This document shows, in pieces, positions 24,132 through 33,333 of a stretch of 64,000 nucleotides of DNA. The stretch's first letter is position 1. The number at the start of each line of letters is the position of its first letter. The translations under genes were made by a program, and so were the position numbers. The notes under the pieces were generated by a model. It did not search any database and was not told where the DNA came from. It worked only from the letters and a program-made list of their open reading frames with translations. Location of the stretch: contig NZ_JACIDI010000005.1 of NCBI RefSeq assembly GCF_014196225.1, forward strand, positions 124,001 through 188,000, in the 5' to 3' direction. This stretch comes from Bacteroides pyogenes. Lineage in GTDB: Bacteria; Bacteroidota; Bacteroidia; Bacteroidales; Bacteroidaceae.

Positions 24132-26807
24132 TCATAATAATCTGAACCTCACTTTCAGCATTACCGCCATCGGCCGGATGCCGTATTCGGAATAGTACGA
24201 GTTTAGCGCACCATAAGATGCCGAAACGTATTTTTCCGTATTGAAAATGTTTGTCCAATCGAGCGAATAACGCACGCCTCCGTTCACATACGTCAAGCCC
24301 AAATCGGCAAGCGAGAAGTTCTTGTCGCCCTGAATGGCGCTGTTATAATAATGTTCCAACGAACCGTTCAGGCTTATGCCCAACGGCAGCGAGATGTCTA
24401 TTACGGCCCGGTGCGTAAGCGATTGTATCGGCTCAAAACTCTCTCCCGAACTGACCTTTCCCTTGCTGCGTCCCCACGATATTTTATATTCTGTGAGAAA
24501 CCAACGAAACGGCTTTAAGTTTACCGACGCGCTTGCGTTTGTCCATTGGCTTTTATAGGTCACCAACTTACTTTGACGCATTTGTTCGCTTGCGGATTTT
24601 CCCCACGATGCGTCTGCCGAAACGACCAATGCCTTCCAGTCAAAACCTTTGCTCATCCGTCCGTTTACCGAAAAAGAATTACCGCCGTTGGATTGCATGG
24701 CGACTTGAGTTACGGACAACAGCCCGTCGAAGGTTTGAGCGTACATCCCTTCGCTATGGTAGCGATTGAACGAAATGCCGCCGCCCGCAAAAAACATATC
24801 TAAAATGTTCTTGTAAGATAAACCGAGTGAAGCGAATAAACTGTTTGAATCAAAAAGTTGTGTGTCATATCTGTTGATGCTGCGATAGTTTTGCAGGATA
24901 TAGCCTGTATAAAGCGACGCGAGTCCGGGTGTCCGGGTGTAATATCCTGCCCCGCCGTTGGCTTCCAGCTGATTGGTGAAATTGTATCGTGCCGAAAGAG
25001 ACGGTTGAAAATAAAATTTGCCGACATGCAACGTTTTATCGTTCGTCTGCCGGTCATTCATAGAGGTGTACCGATACGTAACAGGCATAAAAAAGCTGAT
25101 TTTCAGATTATCTCCGTTGTATGTCGCGTCAAGCGAGATACCGGCATTCATGCGCGTCCAAGTTATGTCATTTCGCATTTCGGCATTCAGAACCGGATGA
25201 ATAACGTTGCTATTGTCCGTTGTTTCCATATCGGAACGCAATGTTTGATGTTCAACATTGACGTTTGCCGTCGGGTTAATCCGCACATTACCTATCACTG
25301 CCGCCGATAGAAACGAAAATCTGTTGTTCGACGCGAAAGCGTTGTATCGCACGTTTTGCGAAAGAGCGGCGTATTCATTGCCTGCGTTTATGAGGTCAGG
25401 GTACAGCCCCGGAGTAATGCGCAAGTGATGCGGCTGTGTGCGATAGGCGTTCCGGAGCATCAACTCTACGCCCTTCTCATTTTCTCCGCGTTTTATCCAA
25501 TGGGTAACATTATTGGCGAAAAAACTTTTGTTATCCAACCGTTGTCCTATCGTTTGCCGAGTGTTTACTTCCCCCGAAGCGTCGTCCCAACTTCCCGAAA
25601 CGTTGAGAAAATTATTGAAGTAGTTGCGGTCTTTGTTTAAGTTGTATCGAAGTTCCGTTTCAATGTTATTGGTCCTGTTTCGGGTCGAAATATCTTCTTC
25701 GATGATTTTTGCATCTTCTCCCGGCAGTACGTATGATGTCCGGGCAAAGCTGTGGCGCCGGTCTTCGTTGTTGAAATAAATCAGATTGGCGTTTACTTCA
25801 GCATCGTTTTTCAACTTGAACAGGTTGTTTGCCGTAGCTGCATGCGATGTATTGAAGTTGTACCGCTCAAAACGTATGGATGGAGGCGAAGGCTGTTGCA
25901 CGCCCGTCATTTGCAGTCCTCCGATAAGGTTGTCGGCGGTAAAAGAGCGCAATTCTTTGTTTACATCCGTACCGTTGTTGTTGGTTTTATAGGTAAACAG
26001 GTGCTGACGTCCTTTGGCGAAATACATCCCGGTAAGTTCTTCCTGCCACAAAAAGCTTTTATCGGTGCCTAATCCCAACATGGCCATCATACTGAAAATG
26101 CCTTTTTTGCTTTCCTTTATTTTCAGATTGATTGCCGCATCATTGGAAAATTGCGTTTTTTCCAATGCTTTTATGGGTTGATGATTCTCGAGAACTTGTA
26201 CGGTCGCTATATCATTGGCCGAAATATTGTTGGTTGCAATGCCGTAGCGACCTTGCAACATATCGAGATTCTCAATATAAAACTTATTGATAGGCTTGCC
26301 TTTGTAGGTGATCTGCCCGCTTTCTTTCACATCGATACCGGGCATTTTCTTCAACACATCGCCAATGACAATGTCTTTTTTATCTTTGAAAGCCGCAACG
26401 GAATAATTGATGGTGTCTTTTTCGCCCCACATTTTGATTGGTTTTACAACCACCTCCCGAAGGGTAATGCTGCCTTCTTCTGTCGTAAAAGTAACGGTCT
26501 GGCTTTTGTTTTCCACGCGCTTGATTTGCCGCTTGATATCAAATGCGGATATGGTGATTAGCAGATGCGGACTGTTGCCTTTGTAAGAGAGTTTGTAATT
26601 CCCTTTTTCGTCCGTGAAGCTGTAATCCACTATGGCGCTGTCTGCCGGAAGCATCAGCATTACGGATATGTCGGGCAAGCCTTTATTGCCTTTGTCGATT
26701 ACTCTTCCGGTTATGACCGTTTGGGAAAACGAAGGAAGCGTACTGCACAATAACAGCAGCCACCATGTTGGAATGAATATTTGTTTGTAAAAACAATGAT
26801 TATCCAT
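24132..26807 (-). CDS. Carboxypeptidase-regulatory/plug/beta-barrel outer membrane receptor, first gene of the GLPGLI operon
   Basis: 891 residues from the ATG at 26807; an upstream ATG at 26837 falls inside the -7 promoter box. After the signal peptide (ending SFSQ) comes a CarboxypepD_reg-type domain (VITGRVIDKGNKGLPDISVM, ~30-115), a plug-like domain (VIGDVLKKMPGIDVKESGQI, ~150-235) and a barrel of OMP_b-brl type to the C-terminus (MLKVRFRLL). This is a TonB-receptor-like architecture without the SusC signature, and no SusD gene is present. Its leading position suggests the GLPGLI proteins and peptides work with it, as ligand, cargo or accessory proteins. Confidence 0.85.
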   Translation of the reverse strand: MDNHCFYKQIFIPTWWLLLLCSTLPSFSQTVITGRVIDKGNKGLPDISVMLMLPADSAIVDYSFTDEKGNYKLSYKGNSPHLLITISAFDIKRQIKRVENKSQTVTFTTEEGSITLREVVVKPIKMWGEKDTINYSVAAFKDKKDIVIGDVLKKMPGIDVKESGQITYKGKPINKFYIENLDMLQGRYGIATNNISANDIATVQVLENHQPIKALEKTQFSNDAAINLKIKESKKGIFSMMAMLGLGTDKSFLWQEELTGMYFAKGRQHLFTYKTNNNGTDVNKELRSFTADNLIGGLQMTGVQQPSPPSIRFERYNFNTSHAATANNLFKLKNDAEVNANLIYFNNEDRRHSFARTSYVLPGEDAKIIEEDISTRNRTNNIETELRYNLNKDRNYFNNFLNVSGSWDDASGEVNTRQTIGQRLDNKSFFANNVTHWIKRGENEKGVELMLRNAYRTQPHHLRITPGLYPDLINAGNEYAALSQNVRYNAFASNNRFSFLSAAVIGNVRINPTANVNVEHQTLRSDMETTDNSNVIHPVLNAEMRNDITWTRMNAGISLDATYNGDNLKISFFMPVTYRYTSMNDRQTNDKTLHVGKFYFQPSLSARYNFTNQLEANGGAGYYTRTPGLASLYTGYILQNYRSINRYDTQLFDSNSLFASLGLSYKNILDMFFAGGGISFNRYHSEGMYAQTFDGLLSVTQVAMQSNGGNSFSVNGRMSKGFDWKALVVSADASWGKSASEQMRQSKLVTYKSQWTNASASVNLKPFRWFLTEYKISWGRSKGKVSSGESFEPIQSLTHRAVIDISLPLGISLNGSLEHYYNSAIQGDKNFSLADLGLTYVNGGVRYSLDWTNIFNTEKYVSASYGALNSYYSEYGIRPMAVMLKVRFRLL

Positions 26808-26836
26808 GTGATCAAGTATCAGAAATAAGAATGACA

Positions 26837-26866
26837 CAAAGATATATTTTAAAAGCTAAAAACAAA
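26837..26866 (-). promoter_or_regulatory. Promoter of the receptor-GLPGLI operon (TTTG, N18, TATCTTTG)
   Basis: On the minus strand TTTG at 26863-26866 is followed after 18 bases by TATCTTTG at 26837-26844, a good Bacteroides -33/-7 pair. The start would be near 26832, about 25 bases before the ATG at 26807. I see no other such pair, or terminator with T-tract, down to 17266, so it may drive the whole ~9.6-kb array. Confidence 0.72.
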
Positions 26867-26926
26867 ATTCATCCGATAAATCCGTACTTTCTTTTAGTAA
26901 AAATTTATATGACTGTAAAAAGACCC

Positions 26927-27003
26927 AAAAAAGGCGGCGGGCTTTGAAAGTAAACACGCACGGGCTTTGAAAAAAAGGCGGCGGGCTTTGAAAGCAAACA
27001 CGG
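26927..27003. repeat. Direct repeats of GGCGGCGGGCTTTGAAAG
   Basis: Two full units (GGCGGCGGGCTTTGAAAG plus (T/C)AAACACG, starting about 26933 and 26977) and a partial unit (CGGGCTTTGAAAA, about 26961) sit in tandem beside the terminator at 26972-27034. They are far more GC-rich than the surrounding spacer. The rest of the 340-base gap (26808-27147) holds only the operon promoter. Confidence 0.7.
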
Positions 27004-27034
27004 CGGACTTTTTTTCAAAGCCCGCCGCCTTTTT
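26972..27034 (-). terminator. Strong intrinsic terminator after nhaA
   Basis: A perfect 19-bp inverted repeat (26972-26990 with 27016-27034, core GGCGGCGGGCTTTG) around a 25-base loop. On the minus strand it is followed by a run of seven T. The A/T runs on both sides also allow function from the plus strand. It separates nhaA from the GLPGLI operon. Confidence 0.85.
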
Positions 27035-27147
27035 AGACAGCTATGAAGTTCTTTCTCAGAAAAGATTCTTTTGCTATTGCACCCTAAAGCTGCTGCCGGC
27101 AATCGAGGGTGAAGAAGAGCTGAACAGACGTTACCAAGGACTAAAAA

Positions 27148-28461
27148 TCAATCCCCGCGGTGAAGCACCGACCGAAGAAGCAGATAGCCCAAGACACCTG
27201 AAAGAATGGAACCGGAGAGGACTCCGAATTTAGCCTGATTCAGCAATACCGGATAATCGACGCCGAACGAGAGATTGGCTATGAAAAGAGAAACGGTAAA
27301 ACCGATACCTCCCAGCAGAGATACCCCGGCAAGGTTGGTCCAGTTCATGCCTTCGGGCATGGTAGTGACACGTAACTTGATAGCCAATCCGGTAAACAGA
27401 TAAATCCCGATGAATTTTCCAAGCAGAAGGCTGAGGGTAACCGCCATGCTGACATGACCTATCAAACTATCTCCGCCACCGAATACAACGCCTGCATTGA
27501 CAAAAGCGAAAAGCGGAAGGATGAAATAGTTTACCGCCCCATGCAGGTTGTCTTCCAACGACTGAAGGGGGCTGATCACGCGGTCGGAAGCAGACTCCAC
27601 TTCTTTCAGTTTGGCAATCTGCTCGTTAGTCAACACGATACTTTCCGACTCCATTTCAGGAAATTCGGAAATCGTATGACGGATACGTTCGATATATCTT
27701 CCGACATCAAGACGGGGCTTGGCAGGAATCACAAAGGCCAGAAGAACTCCCGATATGGTGCTGTGGATGCCTGATTGAAGGAAGAGATACCAAATCAGCA
27801 CACCGATAATCAGGAAAAAGATCTTATTGTTCGTACCGCGTTGACCAATCAGATAGAGTACTAAAAACAGAAGGGCGGCAATCAACAAATAATCTACTAA
27901 AATATGAGAGCTGTAGAATATGGCAATCACCAGAATACCGCCGATATCGTCGACTACGGCAAAAGCGGTCAGGAATATCTTCAAAGACAAAGGAACACGA
28001 TTGCCGAGCAAACTCAATACGCCCAAAGAGAAAGCGATATCGGTTGCCATCGGGATAGCCATTCCTCCACCTCCTTCAGTGCCCGGAGGGCAAATAAACG
28101 TATAAATAAGTACCGGGAGTAGCATACCGCCACAAGCGGCAATGAAAGGAAGAACTGCTTTACCGAAAGAAGAAAGCTCGCCTACCAATAACTCACGTTT
28201 AATTTCCAATCCCACCATCAAAAAGAAAATGGTCATCAAACCGTCATTGATAAACTCGATAACCCGAAGATTTTCTCCACCGTGTGAGAGCAGGTTCAAT
28301 CGTCCGATCTGAAGATTGAGTTCGTGATTCAAAAATTCTTGATAAGCCGGAGCAAAAGAAGAATTGGCAATAACAGCAGCGGCAATAGCTGCCACGAATA
28401 GAAGGATACTCGCCGCAATATCTGACGACGAGAATTTCCGAAGATTCCTAAAAACTGACAT
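27148..28461 (-). CDS. nhaA: Na+/H+ antiporter NhaA
   Basis: A 437-residue inner-membrane antiporter exchanging external H+ for internal Na+. The unwound-helix motif MATDIAFSLGVLSLLGNR and the ion-binding Asp pair in AFAVVDDIGGILVIA are intact, with about 12 hydrophobic segments. It contains a ~45-residue hydrophilic loop (about 250-305) that E. coli NhaA lacks. It follows a second antiporter gene by 46 bases; the two may form an ion-homeostasis operon ending at the strong terminator. Confidence 0.93.
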   Translation of the reverse strand: MSVFRNLRKFSSSDIAASILLFVAAIAAAVIANSSFAPAYQEFLNHELNLQIGRLNLLSHGGENLRVIEFINDGLMTIFFLMVGLEIKRELLVGELSSFGKAVLPFIAACGGMLLPVLIYTFICPPGTEGGGGMAIPMATDIAFSLGVLSLLGNRVPLSLKIFLTAFAVVDDIGGILVIAIFYSSHILVDYLLIAALLFLVLYLIGQRGTNNKIFFLIIGVLIWYLFLQSGIHSTISGVLLAFVIPAKPRLDVGRYIERIRHTISEFPEMESESIVLTNEQIAKLKEVESASDRVISPLQSLEDNLHGAVNYFILPLFAFVNAGVVFGGGDSLIGHVSMAVTLSLLLGKFIGIYLFTGLAIKLRVTTMPEGMNWTNLAGVSLLGGIGFTVSLFIANLSFGVDYPVLLNQAKFGVLSGSILSGVLGYLLLRSVLHRGD

Positions 28462-28507
28462 ATTACAAATTATTTTTATATAATGCCCTCAAATATAGTC
28501 ATTTGTT

Positions 28508-29680
28508 TTAACCTCTATAGCTTATTAATGCTAATTTTTTGACCCATACGACAAATATACCAGTTAAAATCAAATTTAACACCAATGTAAGCACTGAAAT
28601 CACCAATGCAGGACCTCCCAAATGATAACCTAACGCAATAAAAATAATTCCGGCGCCTACTTCACCGCGGGTAAACATGCCGATAGAAAGTGCCAAACGC
28701 TCTCTCAACTTCCTGTTACGATAGAAAAAAACAGGACAAAGCTTGCCGATATTCGACAGAAGGGAAACAACGAGTACATGGAAAAGAATCATTTCCCAAG
28801 ACATCATAGGCTGCGAACCAGTGAGCGAATGTATGCCCGAATGATTCTCGGCAACACCCATAAAGTAGGGCATGCTCATACCCACCAGAAACATGAAGAG
28901 AAAAGAAATGCCGCTAGCGACCTTTTGTTCGGCCGGGCTATCATGGTTTTTATGCTTCATGACCATACCGAGCACGAAAGCGGGCAACAGCACTTCGATA
29001 TGAATACTGCCTTCCGCCCCGTACAATTCTTTAGTTCCCAGATAGAGCAGATGGGTAGAAAGGAAAATCAAGACGGAATAAAAAAGAATGGCTTTCCAGT
29101 CTTGACGCAGATCGTATTTATTGAGTTGTTTCCAGCCCAAAGACAAAAGCAAAAATACGATGAACACAACAATAATAAGTTGCCAACGCATGCCGATCAT
29201 CATTATCTGAAGCGGAATCATCAGGAGAATCGTATCCAAATCGTCGAAAATAGCCAATACCTGTATCTTCTTATAGATCCAACTGGCCTTCAGTCCGATG
29301 GCAGCGAGCATGGTAAACAGAATACCTGCCGAAGTAGGCGCGGCGAAACGGCTCAGGAGAAGATTCTCTTTCCATGCGCCCGAATGGTTCCAATACTCGG
29401 GAGGCATCAGCACGAATACATAATACACCGCAAGCAGAAGCCAGGGAAGCGCGGCTGTCACCATGGCGATCAGATAATCTTCGGCATAGCTTTTCCAACG
29501 CGACTTGTCGAGTACGAACTCCCGCCCCACATTAATCATTATAAAACTAAGACAGACATAAAGCAGTACATTCAACACGGATTTCACTGTTCCATAATCT
29601 TCTCCTGCCATTGCAGGAAGAAATTGCGAGATAATGAGCCCCAGCATCAGGAAGCCCGAAAAAGACAGAACTTTTCTCAT
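28508..29680 (-). CDS. Cation:proton antiporter (sodium/hydrogen exchanger family)
   Basis: A 390-residue, highly hydrophobic protein with about 11-12 membrane segments. It carries a paired-Asp motif (AIFDDLDTILLMIPLQ, near 145) as in CPA2-type exchangers, and late FTRGEVGAGIIFIALG, another family stretch (GExxxxI). It lacks the cytosolic RCK/TrkA-N domain of Kef proteins. The cation is not predictable. It is upstream of and probably co-transcribed with nhaA. Confidence 0.8.
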   Translation of the reverse strand: MRKVLSFSGFLMLGLIISQFLPAMAGEDYGTVKSVLNVLLYVCLSFIMINVGREFVLDKSRWKSYAEDYLIAMVTAALPWLLLAVYYVFVLMPPEYWNHSGAWKENLLLSRFAAPTSAGILFTMLAAIGLKASWIYKKIQVLAIFDDLDTILLMIPLQIMMIGMRWQLIIVVFIVFLLLSLGWKQLNKYDLRQDWKAILFYSVLIFLSTHLLYLGTKELYGAEGSIHIEVLLPAFVLGMVMKHKNHDSPAEQKVASGISFLFMFLVGMSMPYFMGVAENHSGIHSLTGSQPMMSWEMILFHVLVVSLLSNIGKLCPVFFYRNRKLRERLALSIGMFTRGEVGAGIIFIALGYHLGGPALVISVLTLVLNLILTGIFVVWVKKLALISYRG

Positions 29681-29765
29681 ATTTTACTTATTATTGTTGT
29701 TTTAAATAAAGCAGTTGCCACGGAAAGCTCTGCAGACAAAAGGCAACTATTATAAAATAATAAAA

Positions 29766-29810
29766 CAGCAAGAGAATTTGTTCGGGACAATCCGGACAAA
29801 TTTCTTGCTG
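29766..29810 (-). terminator. Intrinsic terminator of lepA
   Basis: CAGCAAGAGAATTTGTTCGG pairs with CCGGACAAATTTCTTGCTG across a short loop, with one bulge and one mismatch. The minus-strand tail is TTTTATTATTTTATAAT, a clear T-rich tract, 7 bases beyond the lepA stop. Confidence 0.85.
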
Positions 29811-29816
29811 TAATCG

Positions 29817-31598
29817 TTAATCGAGTTTCAACACGGCGAGGAATGCCTTCTGAGGAACTTCCACATTACCGATCTGTTTCATTCTCTTTTTCCCTTTCTT
29901 TTGTTTTTCGAGCAACTTGCGCTTACGGCTCACATCTCCGCCATAACACTTGGCTGTGACATCTTTTCGAACCGCCTTTATCGTCTCGCGGGCGATGATC
30001 TTGGCTCCGATGGCTGCCTGAATGGCTATCTCGAATTGCTGGCGGGGAATCAGTTCTTTCAGTTTCTCGCACATCCGGCGCCCCATGTCGTAAGCGTTGT
30101 CGAAATGCGTCAGTGTGGAAAGCGCGTCTACCGGCTCGCCGTTCAGAAGGATGTCGAGCTTCACCAGCTTGGAGGTATGGAACCCGCTCGGATGATAGTC
30201 GAACGAGGCATAGCCTTTCGAAATGCTCTTCAGCTTGTCGTAGAAGTCGATCACGATTTCTCCCAAAGGCATCTTATAGAAAAGCTCCACGCGGTTGCCC
30301 GATATATACTCTTGTTTGAGCAACTCTCCCCGCTTGCCGAGACAGAGTGTCATGATAGGCCCTATGTAGTCGGTGGTGGTAATGATAGACGCTTTAATAT
30401 AAGGCTCTTCGATATGGTCTATCAGCGTGGGGTCGGGCATGCCACCGGGGTTGTGCACCTCTTTCACCCCACCCTGCTTATCGTATATCAGGTAAGAAAC
30501 GTTCGGCACCGTGGTAATCACATTCATATCGAACTCGCGGTCGAGACGTTCCTGTACGATCTCCATGTGAAGCAATCCCAAGAATCCGCAACGGAAACCG
30601 AATCCCAACGCCAACGACGACTCGGGCTGGAAAGTCAGCGAAGCGTCGTTCAGTTGCAACTTTTCCAAGGAGGCGCGCAAGTCTTCGAAATCTTCCGCTT
30701 CGATGGGATACACCCCGGCAAACACCATCGGCTTCACCTCTTCGAATCCGGCAATGGCCTTCGCACACGGACGGGCAATATGCGTAATCGTGTCGCCCAC
30801 TTTCACCTCTTTCGAGGTTTTGATGCCCGAAATAATATATCCCACATCGCCGGTGCGGAGTTCTTTACGCGGAACCATATCCATCTTGAGAACTCCTACC
30901 TCATCGGCGTCATACTCCTTGCCTGTATTGAAGAATTTCACTTTATCGCCGGTGCGGATCACTCCGTTTTCAACCTTGAAGTAAGCGATGATTCCCCGGA
31001 AAGAATTAAATACGGAGTCGAAGATCAACGCCTGCAACGGAGCTTCTTCATCGCCTTCGGGATGAGGAATACGTTCGATGACCGCTTCCAGGATCTCTTC
31101 GATTCCCATACCCGTCTTTCCCGAAGCGCGAATAATCTCCTCGCGCTTGCAACCCAGCAACTCTACAATCTCGTCTTCCACCTCTTCGGGCATGGCGCTT
31201 GCCATGTCGCATTTGTTGATGATGGGAATAATCTCCAAATCATGCTCGATTGCCATGTAGAGGTTCGAAATGGTCTGGGCCTGCACCCCCTGCGACGCGT
31301 CTACAATGAGCAACGCCCCTTCACAGGCGGCGATGGAACGGGATACTTCGTACGAGAAATCGACATGTCCCGGAGTGTCGATGAGGTTGAGCACATACTT
31401 CTCTCCTTTATAAGTGTACTCCATCTGAATGGCATGACTTTTAATCGTGATGCCTCTCTCCTTCTCCAGATCCATACTGTCGAGCATCTGTCCGTTCGTC
31501 ACCTGGATAGTGTGCGTAAATTCCAGCAGACGGTCGGCCAATGTAGATTTACCGTGGTCGATATGGGCAATGATGCAAAAGTTGCGGATATTTTTCAT
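29817..31598 (-). CDS. lepA: Elongation factor 4 (LepA), ribosome back-translocase GTPase
   Basis: A 593-residue translational GTPase of the length usual for LepA. G1 is [15 protein letters not shown]2/switch region RGITIKSH, G3 DTPGHVDF, G4 NKCD. The C-terminal LepA domain ends with [20 protein letters not shown] and [20 protein letters not shown], the family signature. It acts on stalled or mis-translocated ribosomes. It is monocistronic, with a -7 box at 31633-31640 and its own terminator. Confidence 0.96.
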   Translation of the reverse strand: MKNIRNFCIIAHIDHGKSTLADRLLEFTHTIQVTNGQMLDSMDLEKERGITIKSHAIQMEYTYKGEKYVLNLIDTPGHVDFSYEVSRSIAACEGALLIVDASQGVQAQTISNLYMAIEHDLEIIPIINKCDMASAMPEEVEDEIVELLGCKREEIIRASGKTGMGIEEILEAVIERIPHPEGDEEAPLQALIFDSVFNSFRGIIAYFKVENGVIRTGDKVKFFNTGKEYDADEVGVLKMDMVPRKELRTGDVGYIISGIKTSKEVKVGDTITHIARPCAKAIAGFEEVKPMVFAGVYPIEAEDFEDLRASLEKLQLNDASLTFQPESSLALGFGFRCGFLGLLHMEIVQERLDREFDMNVITTVPNVSYLIYDKQGGVKEVHNPGGMPDPTLIDHIEEPYIKASIITTTDYIGPIMTLCLGKRGELLKQEYISGNRVELFYKMPLGEIVIDFYDKLKSISKGYASFDYHPSGFHTSKLVKLDILLNGEPVDALSTLTHFDNAYDMGRRMCEKLKELIPRQQFEIAIQAAIGAKIIARETIKAVRKDVTAKCYGGDVSRKRKLLEKQKKGKKRMKQIGNVEVPQKAFLAVLKLD

Positions 31599-31632
31599 TC
31601 TATATTTCTGTTATTTTTATCTTTTTAGAGCG

Positions 31633-31640
31633 CAAATATA
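31633..31640 (-). promoter_or_regulatory. -7 box for lepA (TATATTTG)
   Basis: TATATTTG on the minus strand lies about 35 bases before the lepA ATG. Confidence 0.6.
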
Positions 31641-31657
31641 CGTAAATGAAAGAAAAT

Positions 31658-31706
31658 AAAAAAATGCGTTGATTACATTTAATACCATGTACCAACGCAT
31701 TTTTTT
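31658..31706 (-). terminator. Terminator of the winged-helix gene
   Basis: AAAAAAATGCGTTG (31658-31671) and CAACGCATTTTTTT (31693-31706) form a perfect 14-bp inverted repeat with A/T runs on both sides. It follows the 66-residue gene on the minus strand and precedes the lepA promoter. Confidence 0.85.
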
Positions 31707-31728
31707 ATTGCTTAAGTGAGTTACTCGC

Positions 31729-31929
31729 TTAGACCAATTTGAAGAAGAGTTCACCTTCAACTTCTGCCACAGAGACTTTGTCTTCTCTCAACAGCCAGCC
31801 AAGGCCGAGGAACAAATCTTTGTCAACCAGCTTGGCAGCTTTTTTCAGTTGCTTAGCAGTCATACCTTCTGTTCCGTTCAACGCGTTCCAGATCTTGCCT
31901 GCCATTTCACCTGCTTTTTCTTTCAACAT
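31729..31929 (-). CDS. Small winged helix-turn-helix domain protein
   Basis: A 66-residue protein resembling the conserved Bacteroidetes winged-helix family (PF10771/DUF2582 type). The helical part is GKIWNALNGTEGMTAKQLKKAAKL and the wing follows LGWLLREDKVSVAEVEGELFFKL. A single DNA-binding domain suggests a small nucleoid or regulatory protein; the target is unknown. It has its own promoter at 32003-32010, a leader of about 67 bases and a strong terminator. Confidence 0.82.
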   Translation of the reverse strand: MLKEKAGEMAGKIWNALNGTEGMTAKQLKKAAKLVDKDLFLGLGWLLREDKVSVAEVEGELFFKLV

Positions 31930-32002
31930 TTACTTTGAAGTTTTAAGTTAGACATGCCGATAAAAATCATCCGGCCGAAGCTTTCAGATTTTATATCGGA
32001 GG

Positions 32003-32010
32003 CAAAGATA
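32003..32010 (-). promoter_or_regulatory. -7 box for the winged-helix gene (TATCTTTG)
   Basis: TATCTTTG on the minus strand, about 75 bases before the ATG at 31929. Confidence 0.6.
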
Positions 32011-32083
32011 GTTATTTTCATGCTATATAACACGTGAATCAGCAATTTTTTATTAAAATTGTAACAAAAAGATGTTTTTTCGT

Positions 32084-32554
32084 TTATTTCGGATGCTTTT
32101 CGAGGTATTCCGCCCAAATACGGGCAGCTTCTTCCACCATTTTAGCGCAAGGTCTTTTGGCGTAATAGTGCGGCGTTCGCTCTTCGGGAAGAGACGATAG
32201 CGATTCTTTTTTATTCAGTCCGAGCAACTCTCTGCAAATCAACGAGCCGTTTCGTTTCTTAAACTCCGCCGCCAACTCCTGTACCAAGGCATAAGTGGCA
32301 GCTTTTCCCGCGCGGTCGGAAGCTTCAATGGTTCCCTTTTCCAAACCGGCAATCAGAAACATGCCGCATGCCGCTCCGCATGTCTCGCGCATACGACCTA
32401 TGCCGCCTCCGAAAGCGGCTCCCATACGTAGGGCTTGCTGTTCGGTAAAGCCATACATATCGGCAAAAGCAGCCACTACAGACTGCGAGCAGTTGTATCC
32501 GCTCTTGAAAAGAGCCACTGCTTTTTCTACTCTATCTTCCATTTTTTCATTCAT
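32084..32554 (-). CDS. C_GCAxxG_C_C family protein
   Basis: A 156-residue protein of the C-GCAxxG-C-C family (PF09719). The first cysteine is in KSGYNCSQSV (residue ~22), GCAxxG appears as CGAACGMFLIAGL (~61-67), and later cysteines are in LICRELL and RPCAKMV. The family is thought to bind a redox cofactor or metal, sometimes with a C-terminal oxidoreductase partner; its function is unproven. Its start overlaps the xth stop by 8 bases, so it is the last gene of mntH-xth-this gene. Confidence 0.85.
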   Translation of the reverse strand: MNEKMEDRVEKAVALFKSGYNCSQSVVAAFADMYGFTEQQALRMGAAFGGGIGRMRETCGAACGMFLIAGLEKGTIEASDRAGKAATYALVQELAAEFKKRNGSLICRELLGLNKKESLSSLPEERTPHYYAKRPCAKMVEEAARIWAEYLEKHPK

Positions 32555-33314
32555 GTTCTATTTCCAACAGCATCGGACAGTGGTCGGAATGCACAGCTTC
32601 GTTCAAAATAGCCGCAGCTTTCAGCATGGGCCGCACCGATTCTGTCGTCATGCAATAATCAATCCGCCATCCTTTGTTCTTGGCCCTTGAGTTAAAACGG
32701 TAGCTCCACCAGGTATACTCCTGCTTTTGGGGATGCAACAGGCGGAACGTATCGATAAACCCGGCCGACAGGAATCGGGTCATCCACTCCCGTTCTTCGG
32801 GAAGAAATCCGCTGTTTTTGGCATTTCGTACCGGATCGTGAATGTCTATCGGCTCGTGACAGATGTTATAGTCGCCGCAAAGCGCCAGATTGGGGCGCGA
32901 CTCGCGCAACTTCGTCACATAATCCTGATACGCTTCGAGCCAAACCATTTTAAAGGCCTGACGCTCGTCTCCGCTGGTTCCCGAAGGATGGTAAACGCTC
33001 ACCACCGACAAATCTCCGAAATCGGCGCGGATAAAACGTCCTTCACGATCGTACACGTCGATTCCCATTCCGTATTCCACATGATCGGGCATTCGCTTCG
33101 TCAAGATAGCCACTCCGCTATAGCCTTTCTTCTCCGCGCAATGAAGGTAAGAGTGGTAACCCAGCGCTTCAAACATTAGTTCAGGATACTGGTCGGGCTG
33201 GAGTTTTGTCTCCTGCAGACAAACCACATCCGGATTTTCTCGCTCGAGCCACTCCGCAAAACCTTTTCCGACAGCGGCACGCAATCCGTTTACGTTGTAT
33301 GTGATAATTTTCAT
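32547..33314 (-). CDS. xth: Exodeoxyribonuclease III
   Basis: 255 residues from the ATG at 33314 (MKIITYNVNGLRAAV); an ATG at 33341 lies inside the upstream gene. It is an AP endonuclease/3'-5' exonuclease of base-excision repair in the EEP fold. Catalytic motifs seen: NVNG, CLQETK (Glu), CGDYN (Asp, Asn), HSDHCPM (Asp-His). It lies 20 bases after mntH. Confidence 0.93.
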   Translation of the reverse strand: MKIITYNVNGLRAAVGKGFAEWLERENPDVVCLQETKLQPDQYPELMFEALGYHSYLHCAEKKGYSGVAILTKRMPDHVEYGMGIDVYDREGRFIRADFGDLSVVSVYHPSGTSGDERQAFKMVWLEAYQDYVTKLRESRPNLALCGDYNICHEPIDIHDPVRNAKNSGFLPEEREWMTRFLSAGFIDTFRLLHPQKQEYTWWSYRFNSRAKNKGWRIDYCMTTESVRPMLKAAAILNEAVHSDHCPMLLEIEHE

Positions 33315-33333
33315 TTTTCTATTCTTTTTATAT

